NCBI GenBank assembly: GCA_017410325.1
Contig: JAFQRA010000021.1
Coordinates: 124,001 to 188,000, forward strand
Direction: 5' to 3'
Origin: Clostridia bacterium
GTDB taxonomy: Bacteria > Bacillota > Clostridia > Oscillospirales > Acutalibacteraceae
DNA length: 64,000 bases
Part shown: in pieces, positions 8,226-15,794 of the stretch
How the letters are laid out: each line of letters begins with the position of its first letter
How positions within the stretch are numbered: the stretch's first letter is position 1
Made by a program: the position numbers and the translations under genes
Notes under the pieces: model-generated
Told to the model about the DNA's origin: nothing
Database searches by the model: none
Seen by the model: only the letters and a program-made list of their open reading frames with translations

Positions 8226-8883
8226 ATAAAGAAAAATATCCATCAAGCTCTTCATACTTATAAAAAAACACCTTACTGAGCTCTCGGATTTCCTTTTCCT
8301 TGCTTGAGGCTGACTCATCGTAAACCGCCGCTACGGGGAAATCTGCTTTTGCCGCGGTTTCAACGGCGTGGAACGAATCCTCAAACACGTAGGTTTCCTG
8401 CTTTTTTGTTGAGAGAAAGCTGAGTGCCTTTTCAAAAATAAGCGGGTCTCTTTTGCTCACTCCCAAGTCTGCGCAGGTGAAAATTTCATCGAAATATCCG
8501 AGCATACCGTTGTGCTCAAGCGCCGGAACTGCGAGCCTTCTTTCCGTTGCCGTTGCTACGCACATTTTAATGCCGGCTTTTTTGAGCTTTTCAAGAAACG
8601 GTATTACGTCCTCTTTCGACGGAACGAGGTTGATGTAAAAATTGTCTATCTGCTCGTGCATAAATTCGAGCACGTCGTCCGCCGTGCAGTCGAGGTTGTA
8701 CTCGTCCACAACGTACTGCGAGGACTCGCGCAAAAACATCGTCGAAACTCTGTCGCGTAAATCGGGCTTCGGAGTAATGCCGCGTGCGGTGAGAAAATTG
8801 AAGCTCAAGTCGTTCCATATCGGCATTGAGTCAATAAGCGTGCCGTCAAGGTCAAAAATTGCGGCGGTGATTTTATTGGCCAT
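8224..8883 (-). CDS. HAD-superfamily hydrolase, beta-phosphoglucomutase-like
   Basis: 219 residues. Start at 8883 is preferred (GAGG six bases upstream) over a longer frame from 8922. Motif I is IFDLDGTLIDSMPIW (about 7-21), with a helical cap. Motif II is CVATATERR near residue 107, motif III Lys near residue 140 (GVSKRDPLIFEKAL), and motif IV VFEDSFHAVETA near residue 160. This is the class of phosphoglucomutases and sugar-phosphate phosphatases. It overlaps the thiN stop by 11 bases, the last gene of a trmB-thiN-HAD operon, so a housekeeping or damage-repair phosphatase role is plausible. Confidence 0.85.
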   Translation of the reverse strand: MANKITAAIFDLDGTLIDSMPIWNDLSFNFLTARGITPKPDLRDRVSTMFLRESSQYVVDEYNLDCTADDVLEFMHEQIDNFYINLVPSKEDVIPFLEKLKKAGIKMCVATATERRLAVPALEHNGMLGYFDEIFTCADLGVSKRDPLIFEKALSFLSTKKQETYVFEDSFHAVETAAKADFPVAAVYDESASSKEKEIRELSKVFFYKYEELDGYFSL

Positions 8884-9523
8884 CGTTTTCCTCTCTTTCG
8901 GGCAGGTTGCCCGCGCTTTCAATTATTATTACGGCCGTGCCGCCGTGCACCGTAATTTCGGCTGCCTTACCCGTAAACTCGTTGCTTATTCCAAGCGGTC
9001 TGTCGCAGGGCAGGGGAGCACGGTCAAGCCCGTATTTAAGCCCCTTGAGCGTTACGATACAGCTTTGGCTTCCCCACGGTAAAAGGGAAATATATCCGCT
9101 TGCATTTTTATCAAAGCGCAGCGTGCAATTCCTTGCGGCGGTAACTGTATAGTCCTTGTCGATAATAAAGCCCTGCTTGCTTTCGCTTGCAAGGAAGCTG
9201 AGTATCTGTATGTTGCCGAGAGTGTGCGCAATTCTGCCGCCCGTGCCGCCGTAAATCAGAAAGCGGTCACAGCCTGCCTCAATGCCCTGTCTTACTGCAA
9301 GCATTGTGTCCGTGTCGTCCTTAATGCTCGGATGTGTTTGGGTGTCGGGGTGGTCGGGCACAAAGCCGAGCGAGTCGAAATCGCCCACAACGATGTCGGG
9401 TGTAATTCCAAGCTCTGTCAGCCTTTTATAGCCGGCATCAACGGCTATTATTAAGTTGTCCTTTTCGGGCCTGAAGCCCCCGGCGAAAAAATCTCCGCCG
9501 CCGACAAGTAAGCAGGTTTTCAT
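8873..9523 (-). CDS. thiN: Thiamine pyrophosphokinase
   Basis: 216 residues, usual size. It transfers pyrophosphate from ATP to thiamine, giving thiamine pyrophosphate in the cytoplasm. Seen: N-terminal VGGG, AVDAGYKRL, the family signature VVGDFDSLG (about residue 46), DDTDTMLAV (about 68), and YGGTGGRIAHTLGNI (about 95), followed by the C-terminal beta domain. The start overlaps the trmB stop by 4 bases (ATGA). No TPP riboswitch is visible upstream, which fits its place inside an unrelated operon. Confidence 0.93.
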   Translation of the reverse strand: MKTCLLVGGGDFFAGGFRPEKDNLIIAVDAGYKRLTELGITPDIVVGDFDSLGFVPDHPDTQTHPSIKDDTDTMLAVRQGIEAGCDRFLIYGGTGGRIAHTLGNIQILSFLASESKQGFIIDKDYTVTAARNCTLRFDKNASGYISLLPWGSQSCIVTLKGLKYGLDRAPLPCDRPLGISNEFTGKAAEITVHGGTAVIIIESAGNLPEREENDGQ

Positions 9524-10188
9524 AAATACGCTTCCACTCTGTAAATGGGCATGCCCTGCGAAGCAAAGCGGTGCTCATATTCTGTTTCTATGTTGCCCTC
9601 AAAGCCGCTGTTGTGCAGGTCAAGGGATATGTTTTTGATTTTGAAGCCGAAGGCGGAATACTGCTCAAGCGAATATTCAAAAAAGTGCATATTATCCGTC
9701 TTCTGGTGGATTTCTGCGCCGTCTTTAAGAATTACCGCATAGCTTTTGAGAAAGCGTGCGTTGGTAAGCCTGTGGTTGGCGTAGGAATTCTTAGGGTACG
9801 GGCAGGAGAAGTTGAGGTAAATTCTTTCGATTGATTTGGGCGCAATATATTTTTCAAGGTATTCCGCACCGCCGTGAAGAAAGCGCAGATTTTCGATTTT
9901 TTCTTCTCTTGCCCTTTCACTTGCCGCCACAATAACGTTTGCAACCTTTTCAAGCGCAAGCACATTGATTTCGGGGTTGGCTTTAGCCAGCTCGCAGGCA
10001 AATTTGCCCTTGCCGCAGCCTACCTCAAGCACAACGGGCCTGTCGTTGCCGAAAAGCTCCTTGAAATCAAAGTATTCCTTCTTCTCGATTGCCGTCATAA
10101 AGTTGCGGTCGTCGCTGAAAAGCTGAATAATGTTGTCGCCGCACTCGCTCAGACGTTCTTCAAGATATTTCTTTTTTCTCATTCTCAT
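9520..10188 (-). CDS. trmB: tRNA (guanine-N7-)-methyltransferase TrmB
   Basis: 222 residues. It methylates G46 of the tRNA variable loop with S-adenosylmethionine. The AdoMet-binding motif is VLEVGCGKGKF (about 52-62), with NVLALEK as the next strand. The family's usual DPWPK motif reads NFSCPYPKNSYANHRLT here, so the Asp is Cys and the Trp is Tyr. The C-terminal TEYEHRFASQG is typical. Start from AAGGAAG. It is first in the trmB-thiN-HAD operon. A terminator-like hairpin separates it from the DivIVA-like gene. Confidence 0.92.
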   Translation of the reverse strand: MRMRKKKYLEERLSECGDNIIQLFSDDRNFMTAIEKKEYFDFKELFGNDRPVVLEVGCGKGKFACELAKANPEINVLALEKVANVIVAASERAREEKIENLRFLHGGAEYLEKYIAPKSIERIYLNFSCPYPKNSYANHRLTNARFLKSYAVILKDGAEIHQKTDNMHFFEYSLEQYSAFGFKIKNISLDLHNSGFEGNIETEYEHRFASQGMPIYRVEAYL

Positions 10189-10209
10189 AGCTGATATTCT
10201 TCCTTATAT

Positions 10210-10237
10210 AAAAGCCACACAGTTGAGTGTGGCTTTT
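10210..10237 (-). terminator. Terminator between the DivIVA-like gene and trmB
   Basis: 11-bp stem AAAAGCCACAC (10210-10220) with GTGTGGCTTTT (10227-10237), U-rich end on the minus strand. Confidence 0.8.
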
Positions 10238-10241
10238 GTTG

Positions 10242-10829
10242 TTATTCGTCTTTTCCGTCGTCAATTACTTCAACAGTACCTTCGTTTTCGGTGTCCCTGG
10301 CAAAGCTGCCGAGCATTGACATAAGGCTGCGTACCTCGTGGTTGACCTGCTCCTTAATGAAGTTTGCCTTTTCCTGCTCAAGGCGTGCAGCTGCCGTGAT
10401 TGCGTCTGCCTTGCGCTGTGCATCCTTTTCAAATCTCTGCACAATCTGCGAAACCTCTTCAATCATTTTTGAAGCCGTATCGCCGTAGAATTTTGCAACC
10501 TCCGTGCCTTCTTTGCGGGCGATTTCAAGCTCTGCCTTAAGCTTTTCGTTTTCAGCTTTGAGAGCAGCGTTTTCCTCGCGCAGGTTAGTGCTTTCACGGA
10601 CTTCTTCGGAAAGTCCTGCTTCACGCAGCTTCTGCAGCGCTGCGGCAAGAGCGGTGCAGTCCTTGTGCAGTTTGGATTTTTCTTCACAGAGAGCATCGTA
10701 TTTTTCCTGCAGAGAAGCATAGCTTTCACGAAGCTGTGTTTCGGACTGGCGTACACAGCTGATGTATTCGTCAACCTCAGCGCAATTGTAGCCCTTTCTT
10801 GAAATGGAAAAGCTGTTGTTATCGGCCAT
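10242..10829 (-). CDS. DivIVA-domain coiled-coil protein
   Basis: 195 residues. The N-terminal DivIVA-type segment reads FSISRKGYNCAEVDEYISCV (about 6-25). Almost everything after it is predicted coiled coil, rich in Glu, Lys, Leu and Ala (about 30-180), ending in an acidic tail. DivIVA/GpsB-type proteins bind curved membrane at poles and septa and recruit cell-wall enzymes. It is not the full-length DivIVA of the division cluster, as no sepF-ylm genes surround it. The ribosome site is weak. It lies between a DapA-family gene and trmB on the same strand. Confidence 0.85.
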   Translation of the reverse strand: MADNNSFSISRKGYNCAEVDEYISCVRQSETQLRESYASLQEKYDALCEEKSKLHKDCTALAAALQKLREAGLSEEVRESTNLREENAALKAENEKLKAELEIARKEGTEVAKFYGDTASKMIEEVSQIVQRFEKDAQRKADAITAAARLEQEKANFIKEQVNHEVRSLMSMLGSFARDTENEGTVEVIDDGKDE

Positions 10830-10863
10830 TTTGGATACCGCCTTTAGTAGTGTTTGAAATTAA

Positions 10864-11775
10864 TCAGTCGTTATAGAACTTGAAGCCCGTTGCCTTTGCC
10901 CAGTCGAAGAATACACGAAGTGACTTGAGTCTCTGGGGAGCAAGGTTGTGGCTGCCTCTTGTGTACCAGTTGAAGCCCTCTATGCCGCAAAGGCTGACGA
11001 GGTATTTTGCGCTTGCACAGAAGCCGGAATCAATAGCGTTGTCAAGCATACAAATCTGCTGGTGGGTGTAGTTTGCGGCTTCTCTGTCGTTCTGAACAAA
11101 AAATTCATCGTACATCTTGGAGAAGAGATAAGCACCGCAGCTTGTGGGTGTTGCAACAACGCCTCTTGCGCCTGCCTCATAAGCTTCCATAAGGTAGGGG
11201 ATGTTAGCCTGAAGAACGGCGGAGTCGCCCTGAACGGCAATCTTTTCCTTGATTTTTTCAATGCGGCAGGTTGTGTCCTTAATGCCGTAGAACTTGCCTG
11301 TTTCAACAAGCTTGCCGTAGCACTCTGCATCCATAAGGTGGGGCTGCATACCGGGGAACTCGTAAAGAATAATGGGGAGAGTTGTGTGCTCCGCAAGCTC
11401 GGAGAGGTAAGTAAACATTCTGTCGTTATTGTCGCAATAGCCCTTGGTTACGAAAACAAGGCCTTCAACGCCCGTCTGCTCCATACGCTTGATTTCCTCA
11501 ATCTGGCCGTGCCAGGTGGGCTCAACATTGGCGGTAGCAACAACGGGAGTGCCGTTGGCGTGCTTAACAGCAAGTGTAGCAAGCTCAATTCTCTCGTCGG
11601 GTGTAAGGGTAGTCATTTCGGAACTGCCGCAACAAGCAAAAAGGTGCTGTGCACCCTGACGGGACTGCCACTCAACGTACTTTTTGTAAACCTCAAAGTC
11701 AATTGAACGGTCTTCCTTGAACGGAGTGAGAAGAAGCGAATAAACGCCTTTGTTGTCGAAAGCTCTGTTTGCCAT
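10864..11775 (-). CDS. Dihydrodipicolinate synthase / N-acetylneuraminate lyase family aldolase
   Basis: 303 residues from the ATG at 11775, which has GAGGG nine bases upstream; a longer frame to 11826 runs over the promoter. It is a class I aldolase TIM barrel. Seen: substrate-carboxylate motif CCGSSEMTTLT (about 42-52), the catalytic Tyr in ILYEFPG, and the Schiff-base Lys in FYGIKDTT. The Tyr motif is YEFPG rather than the YNVPG of classic DapA. With no lysine-pathway neighbours, another 2-keto-acid substrate is likely. It is preceded by its own promoter and by the phage head module. Confidence 0.85.
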   Translation of the reverse strand: MANRAFDNKGVYSLLLTPFKEDRSIDFEVYKKYVEWQSRQGAQHLFACCGSSEMTTLTPDERIELATLAVKHANGTPVVATANVEPTWHGQIEEIKRMEQTGVEGLVFVTKGYCDNNDRMFTYLSELAEHTTLPIILYEFPGMQPHLMDAECYGKLVETGKFYGIKDTTCRIEKIKEKIAVQGDSAVLQANIPYLMEAYEAGARGVVATPTSCGAYLFSKMYDEFFVQNDREAANYTHQQICMLDNAIDSGFCASAKYLVSLCGIEGFNWYTRGSHNLAPQRLKSLRVFFDWAKATGFKFYND

Positions 11776-11814
11776 AATTTTTAACCCTCGGTTCTGAATT
11801 TTTAGTTTTTCTAC

Positions 11815-11843
11815 AGTATAACTCACACGGACACAAAAATCAA
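11815..11843 (-). promoter_or_regulatory. Promoter for the DapA-family gene
   Basis: Minus strand TTGATT (11843-11838), 17-base spacer, TATACT (11820-11815). It begins 30 bases after the last phage gene's stop, so the aldolase does not depend on phage transcription. Confidence 0.65.
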
Positions 11844-11872
11844 CATTTATTCTTTATTATTTTTATTATTTG

Positions 11873-12715
11873 TTATTTGAGAGCTATGTAGCTATAATCG
11901 ATATTCAGCTTGTTGAGCAAAACAAAAGTGTCGGCGTTGTTTTCGGAGGTGCCCTGCTTTATCATAAAGCCGTTGTCGTTGATGTACACACCTGCACTCG
12001 AATAGTTCTGTACCGCTATGCCGCTCAGGCAGTAGGATAATCCGCTTGACGTGTAAAACATCGGCAGGATTGACGGCGAAACTATAACTGCCCTCGGCCT
12101 GAAGCCGAGCTTTATGCTTCGGCTTGCTTCACCCGTGCCGAAATATGTGCCTACGGTAACGGCTGAATTCCATTTCGCTTTTTCTTCCTGCGAAACGTGC
12201 AGTTCGGTATCGTTCACGTGCGAGGCACAGAAAAAAGTTTTTGGCAGAAAGGCCTCGTACTGAACCTCGCTCGATTCGGCAGGGCAGAACTGCGCCTGAA
12301 CATCTGCCCAGCTTTTCATAACAAAGGCATCCGTTTCCCTGTCGGCGGTTATTGCCTCACAGCCCGACTGAACAAGGTTAAGGTCGCTCTTGAAGGAAAG
12401 GCAATCGATTGTCCTTGTGAATGCATCGTGGCACGCCGTGCCGCCCATTGAATAGGGCACGTGAATTGAAAAACGCAGTCTGATGTCAGCCAGGCGGCAG
12501 TATTCGTCGGGCACTAACTCACCCTCGCTGTTTTCGGTAAAGAAATCGCTGATTTTAACGCTGTCAAGTCCCACCGATATAATCGGATTTTTAAGCGGTG
12601 TCGCCTTGGGTACGGGCGGAAATTCTGTCAGAAATTTTATTTCGCCGAAAACGTCCGTTTGCTCGTTGAGCCATTTTACAATGTCCTTTGGCATAGCGCT
12701 TATTGAATTTGACAT
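11873..12715 (-). CDS. Phage structural protein: joining/tail-completion-like N-terminus, fibre-like C-terminus
   Basis: 280 residues. The ATG at 12715 has GGAGG nine bases upstream; a longer frame from 12799 overlaps the previous gene. Residues about 1-160 look like a small head-tail joining or tail-terminator protein. From about 165 it changes to a receptor-binding style: HVNDTELHVSQEEKAKWNS is a linker found in tail-fibre proteins of Bacillota phages. It is followed by GTGEASRSIKLGFRPRAVIV and a beta-rich end. It is the last gene of the module. Assignment is by local pattern and position; the joining-protein half is the weaker part. Confidence 0.55.
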   Translation of the reverse strand: MSNSISAMPKDIVKWLNEQTDVFGEIKFLTEFPPVPKATPLKNPIISVGLDSVKISDFFTENSEGELVPDEYCRLADIRLRFSIHVPYSMGGTACHDAFTRTIDCLSFKSDLNLVQSGCEAITADRETDAFVMKSWADVQAQFCPAESSEVQYEAFLPKTFFCASHVNDTELHVSQEEKAKWNSAVTVGTYFGTGEASRSIKLGFRPRAVIVSPSILPMFYTSSGLSYCLSGIAVQNYSSAGVYINDNGFMIKQGTSENNADTFVLLNKLNIDYSYIALK

Positions 12716-12716
12716 A

Positions 12717-13046
12717 TCATTCAACCTCCACAATTGTTCGTATAATTGCCCAGATGTAAAAGACACTCTCGCCGCTGTAAACTCTTTCCGCACGGTCAAT
12801 CTGGTATTTCGTGCCGCCAGAAGTGAGAAACGCAGTGTCCTCTGCCAGGGTAAGGTCGGGGTCGGAAGGGCCTATATAAAGGTAGTGTCCCTGACTGTTG
12901 AAGCCAATCTGCGTGTAAATACCGTCAAGGTACATTTTGTTCTTATATCTCAGCGGCTGAATAAACGCTTTGAAGCTTTTCGTTGTGCTGTCTGTGCTCA
13001 GTTCAACCGTTCTGCCGAAAAGCTTTATAATGTTATCAATGTTCAT
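12717..13046 (-). CDS. Phage head-closure (stopper)-like protein
   Basis: 109 residues, mostly beta. It contains LYIGPSDPDLTLAEDTAFL and a C-terminal VYSGESVFYIWAI, consistent with the small proteins that close the portal channel after packaging. It overlaps the previous gene by 4 bases (ATGA) and ends 1 base before the next start. Ribosome site AGGTAGG. Assignment rests mainly on size and place after the capsid gene. Confidence 0.5.
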   Translation of the reverse strand: MNIDNIIKLFGRTVELSTDSTTKSFKAFIQPLRYKNKMYLDGIYTQIGFNSQGHYLYIGPSDPDLTLAEDTAFLTSGGTKYQIDRAERVYSGESVFYIWAIIRTIVEVE

Positions 13047-13411
13047 TTACCTACCTGCCTGAAAACAAAGTTCGTATCTTCAATAAGGTCTGCCGCTGCG
13101 GCAAAAGCCTCATCTCTGACCGAAACGGCAAGCTCGACCGCTGCCGCGGGAGAGCGGCTTACCGTAACGTCGCCTGCCTTGAAGCCGGTTGTGCCCTGTG
13201 AATCAACAGCGTTTCTTAAGGTGATGCGGTAAAAGGCGAGTGCCGCCGCACACGAGGCGATGCGGCTGTCGTTTTCGTCTGCGCCCTCGCGCAGGCGTTT
13301 TTTAATTTCGTTAAGGCAGAGTGAGCAAAGAGGCAGAGCGTTCTCTGCCTCTTTCTCGTCAAGGGTCATAAGCTGCCTTAATCCGTTGAGTACAGTATAA
13401 TTACCGATCAA
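13043..13411 (-). CDS. Phage head-tail connector-like protein
   Basis: 122 residues, largely helical, starting at a TTG. It resembles the gp6/gp15-type adaptor proteins that bind the portal ring: an N-terminal helix-rich part with CSLCLNEIKKRL, and a middle helix ASCAAALAFYRITL. Located directly after the major capsid gene, where such adaptors normally lie. No enzymatic motif. Confidence 0.55.
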   Translation of the reverse strand: MIGNYTVLNGLRQLMTLDEKEAENALPLCSLCLNEIKKRLREGADENDSRIASCAAALAFYRITLRNAVDSQGTTGFKAGDVTVSRSPAAAVELAVSVRDEAFAAAADLIEDTNFVFRQVGK

Positions 13412-13430
13412 AGCGCCCTACCCCCGTAAA

Positions 13431-14435
13431 TCAGACTTCAAGCACACGGGATGCATCCGTGAAGATTTTTGCAAAGCCTGCAATTGAGGTGATGGCGGCA
13501 CGCTCAAGCTGTCTGTCAATGAGCTTGTCGTATTCGGTCATTACTTCGCCTGCCTTAACCATTTCAAGTGCGCAATTTTTATCAAGGCCGATAATTTTTC
13601 CGCTTTCAACGGCGGAGGAACGGATGAGCTCGGCACCGATGGGTGTAATCATCTTGCCTGTTGCGTGGAAGCTGAGGCCTGCCGCAGAGTCCTTGAATTC
13701 AGCGAGGTTGAGCATATTCACCGCATCTGCGTTGTTTGCAATAAGAACGTTCATTTCGTACGGGTCAAGGTCCTTCCAGAGGTTTACGATGTCGGTATAG
13801 CTGAGCGTGCCTGCGGAAGCTGCCTTCGTTGCGGCGGCAGCGTTGGAGTTGCCGTCACCGTTTACGATTACGTCAATTGCATCGGCAAGCTGTGCCTTCG
13901 CGATATATGCGCCAATCTGACGCAGGGTGACGGTGAAAAGGTCGAGGCGCTGGAAGCGGATAGCCTCGTAGGATGCGACGAGCATCCTGCCTCTCTTTTT
14001 GAGCTTTACGAGGTTTTCTCTCGTTTTTACAACCGTCTGCGGAATTGTACTGCCCTCGGCAACCTCCTTGAGCGCCTTGTCATCGTCTGAAGGAATGCTT
14101 GTGATCGAGCGGTAGTCGAGAGAGTCAATGTTGGTAACGCTTGCAATAAGCTTGGGAAGCACGTTAGCCTCCTCCATACCCTGTCGTACTGCTCTTGCCA
14201 CGTATTCGGGGAAAAGGGTTGCGCTGTCTGTGGTCTTGAAGAACTTTTCAACAACGTCACTGCCCGCACCGCTTACCTTGATGTCAAAACGCTTGAGCTG
14301 TCGCTGATACGCGTCAAGTCCCTCAAGTGCACTGCCCTTGTAGTTTTCGGACGGGTCAATGCTCTCAAGAGCGGATGTGAATGAGCCGCCGCAGTAAAGT
14401 CCTTTTTCGAGTCTGATGTTATCAAAATTTGCCAT
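13431..14435 (-). CDS. Major capsid protein, HK97 fold
   Basis: 334 residues. The first ~60 residues are a delta-domain-like leader, then the HK97-type core: an N-arm with DSATLFPEYVARAVRQGMEE, a spine/P-domain with RENLVKLKKRGRMLVASYEA, and A-domain segments VLIANNADAVNML and ITPIGAELIRSSAV. A good ribosome site (GGAAGGAG) and a position between the decoration protein and connector genes support the call. The expected product self-assembles into an icosahedral shell. Confidence 0.85.
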   Translation of the reverse strand: MANFDNIRLEKGLYCGGSFTSALESIDPSENYKGSALEGLDAYQRQLKRFDIKVSGAGSDVVEKFFKTTDSATLFPEYVARAVRQGMEEANVLPKLIASVTNIDSLDYRSITSIPSDDDKALKEVAEGSTIPQTVVKTRENLVKLKKRGRMLVASYEAIRFQRLDLFTVTLRQIGAYIAKAQLADAIDVIVNGDGNSNAAAATKAASAGTLSYTDIVNLWKDLDPYEMNVLIANNADAVNMLNLAEFKDSAAGLSFHATGKMITPIGAELIRSSAVESGKIIGLDKNCALEMVKAGEVMTEYDKLIDRQLERAAITSIAGFAKIFTDASRVLEV

Positions 14436-14457
14436 AGTTATTTACTCCTTCCTTTTA

Positions 14458-14802
14458 TTAAAGCAAAATGCCTGCCGTGAGTGCCGCTGTGTCTACTTCA
14501 AGCACGGTAACGAGCTTTCCGTTTGTTGAGTCAGCCTTGATTTTTGTGTCACCTGCGGCAGCAATTGCCGTAACGCCCAGGGCAGGCGCGGAACCCGAGT
14601 AGGGCAGGGCGGCGTAGCCTGAAATCTGTACGGCGGCAAGATTTTCTCTGCTTGATACGACAACGCCCACAATCTTGCTGTTTGCCGCACAGGCGCTTAC
14701 CGTGCCGTTAGCGCTGACAGTAACGAGCGTACCGGCGGCAAGCTCCTGCTCTGTTCTGAATGTAACTACCTGTTCGTTGATGCCTTTGAATGAAACTGAC
14801 AT
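14458..14802 (-). CDS. Capsid decoration-like protein
   Basis: 114 residues, Ala-, Val-, Ser- and Thr-rich, all beta, with no Cys cluster. A VTVSANGTVSACAANSKIVG turn resembles trimeric lambda gpD/DUF2190-type decoration proteins. It lies between the protease and capsid genes, the standard place for such a protein. Ribosome site AAGGAGG. It would bind the capsid surface and stabilise it. Confidence 0.6.
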   Translation of the reverse strand: MSVSFKGINEQVVTFRTEQELAAGTLVTVSANGTVSACAANSKIVGVVVSSRENLAAVQISGYAALPYSGSAPALGVTAIAAAGDTKIKADSTNGKLVTVLEVDTAALTAGILL

Positions 14803-14813
14803 ATTTTTCCTCC

Positions 14814-15794
14814 TTAAATTTTAAATTCCTTGTTGTCTGTTTTGTTTTCGTGTGTGAATGTGCCAAGCTGAGGCGTGAGCGGAAAACGTTTTGCCGCGTT
14901 TGCCGAAAACGCCTTTTCGAGTGCTGTAAGGCTGTCGGTCGGAAGCTTGGCGCAAATGTGTTCAAGCTCATCTGAGCTCAGCTCGGGAACAGCCATTGCA
15001 CCGAGCCTTGAAACTCTTGCTTCAAGTGCTTTTCTGTACTTCTCGGCGTCCTTTGAAAGCTCCTGCAGGCTGTGTATTTTTGCGGTAAGCTGAGAAAATG
15101 CCTCAATGCTCAGTGTGACCGCCTCACAGCCCGCGGCGGCTTTTTCAATTTTGTCAAAAGCCATACCTGTGGGCACCGTAAAGCTTTTGGTAACGCCTGC
15201 TTCGGGCTGGGCAGGCACGGCAACAAAGCTGAATTCATAAGCGTCGGTAGGCTTGCCGAGCACGGTGTGGCACATCCTGCCGTCATAAATTTCGCCCTTG
15301 CGGTGCTTGCAGCCGCCCTTTCTGATTTCTGCGTTGCACACCGAGCAAAGCTGACTGCTCACGGTACAGCTGATGCTCGTTTCCTTTTTTATGCCCGATT
15401 TAATCTGCTCAATAAGCTCCTCGCTTTTGTGCGTTATGGGGATGTATGCCCTCGCCTTGAGAGCGGTGTAGTTTTCGCCCGTTGAAGTCTTGCGAATTTC
15501 GCTTTCTTCAATCCACGTTCTGAAAATTCTTGAGTGCTGGTTTTCTGTTTTCATGCTGTGGTCTGCAATACCTGTCCTGCCCTCAAACATAGGTGCAAGT
15601 GCGGTAAGCGCCTCAACGCTGAAACGCTCGAAATCTCTGTCGATTTCATTGTCGCACAGCGTAAGATTGAAACAGAAAACCTCGTCTGCTTTAAGCTCCT
15701 TCACCGTGTAACGGTTGATTAGCTCAAGGTCGTTGTCCGTCGGGATAAAAGAACATTCAACCCCCGACGGTGCGTTCTTCTGTAATTTCTCCAT
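14814..15794 (-). CDS. Prohead protease with C-terminal scaffold-like region
   Basis: 326 residues. Residues about 30-200 fit a phage prohead protease: FCFNLTLCDNEIDRDFERF, then GRTGIADHSMKTENQHSRIF with the candidate catalytic His, and KKETSISCTV and YEFSFVAVPAQP with candidate Ser residues. A possible metal-binding cluster CSVCNAEIRKGGCKH sits at about 150-164. Residues about 225-300 are a coiled-coil-like, scaffold-type region, so protease and scaffold appear fused. AAGGAGG precedes the ATG; it overlaps the portal stop by one base. Confidence 0.75.
   Translation of the reverse strand: MEKLQKNAPSGVECSFIPTDNDLELINRYTVKELKADEVFCFNLTLCDNEIDRDFERFSVEALTALAPMFEGRTGIADHSMKTENQHSRIFRTWIEESEIRKTSTGENYTALKARAYIPITHKSEELIEQIKSGIKKETSISCTVSSQLCSVCNAEIRKGGCKHRKGEIYDGRMCHTVLGKPTDAYEFSFVAVPAQPEAGVTKSFTVPTGMAFDKIEKAAAGCEAVTLSIEAFSQLTAKIHSLQELSKDAEKYRKALEARVSRLGAMAVPELSSDELEHICAKLPTDSLTALEKAFSANAAKRFPLTPQLGTFTHENKTDNKEFKI

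Noticed and set aside
9524-10241. TPP riboswitch controlling thiN
   Set aside because: thiN starts inside the trmB stop; no THI-box sequence is seen before trmB.
10948-11706. Open frame of about 250 codons antisense to the DapA-family gene
   Set aside because: Shadow of a conserved gene; no start signals.
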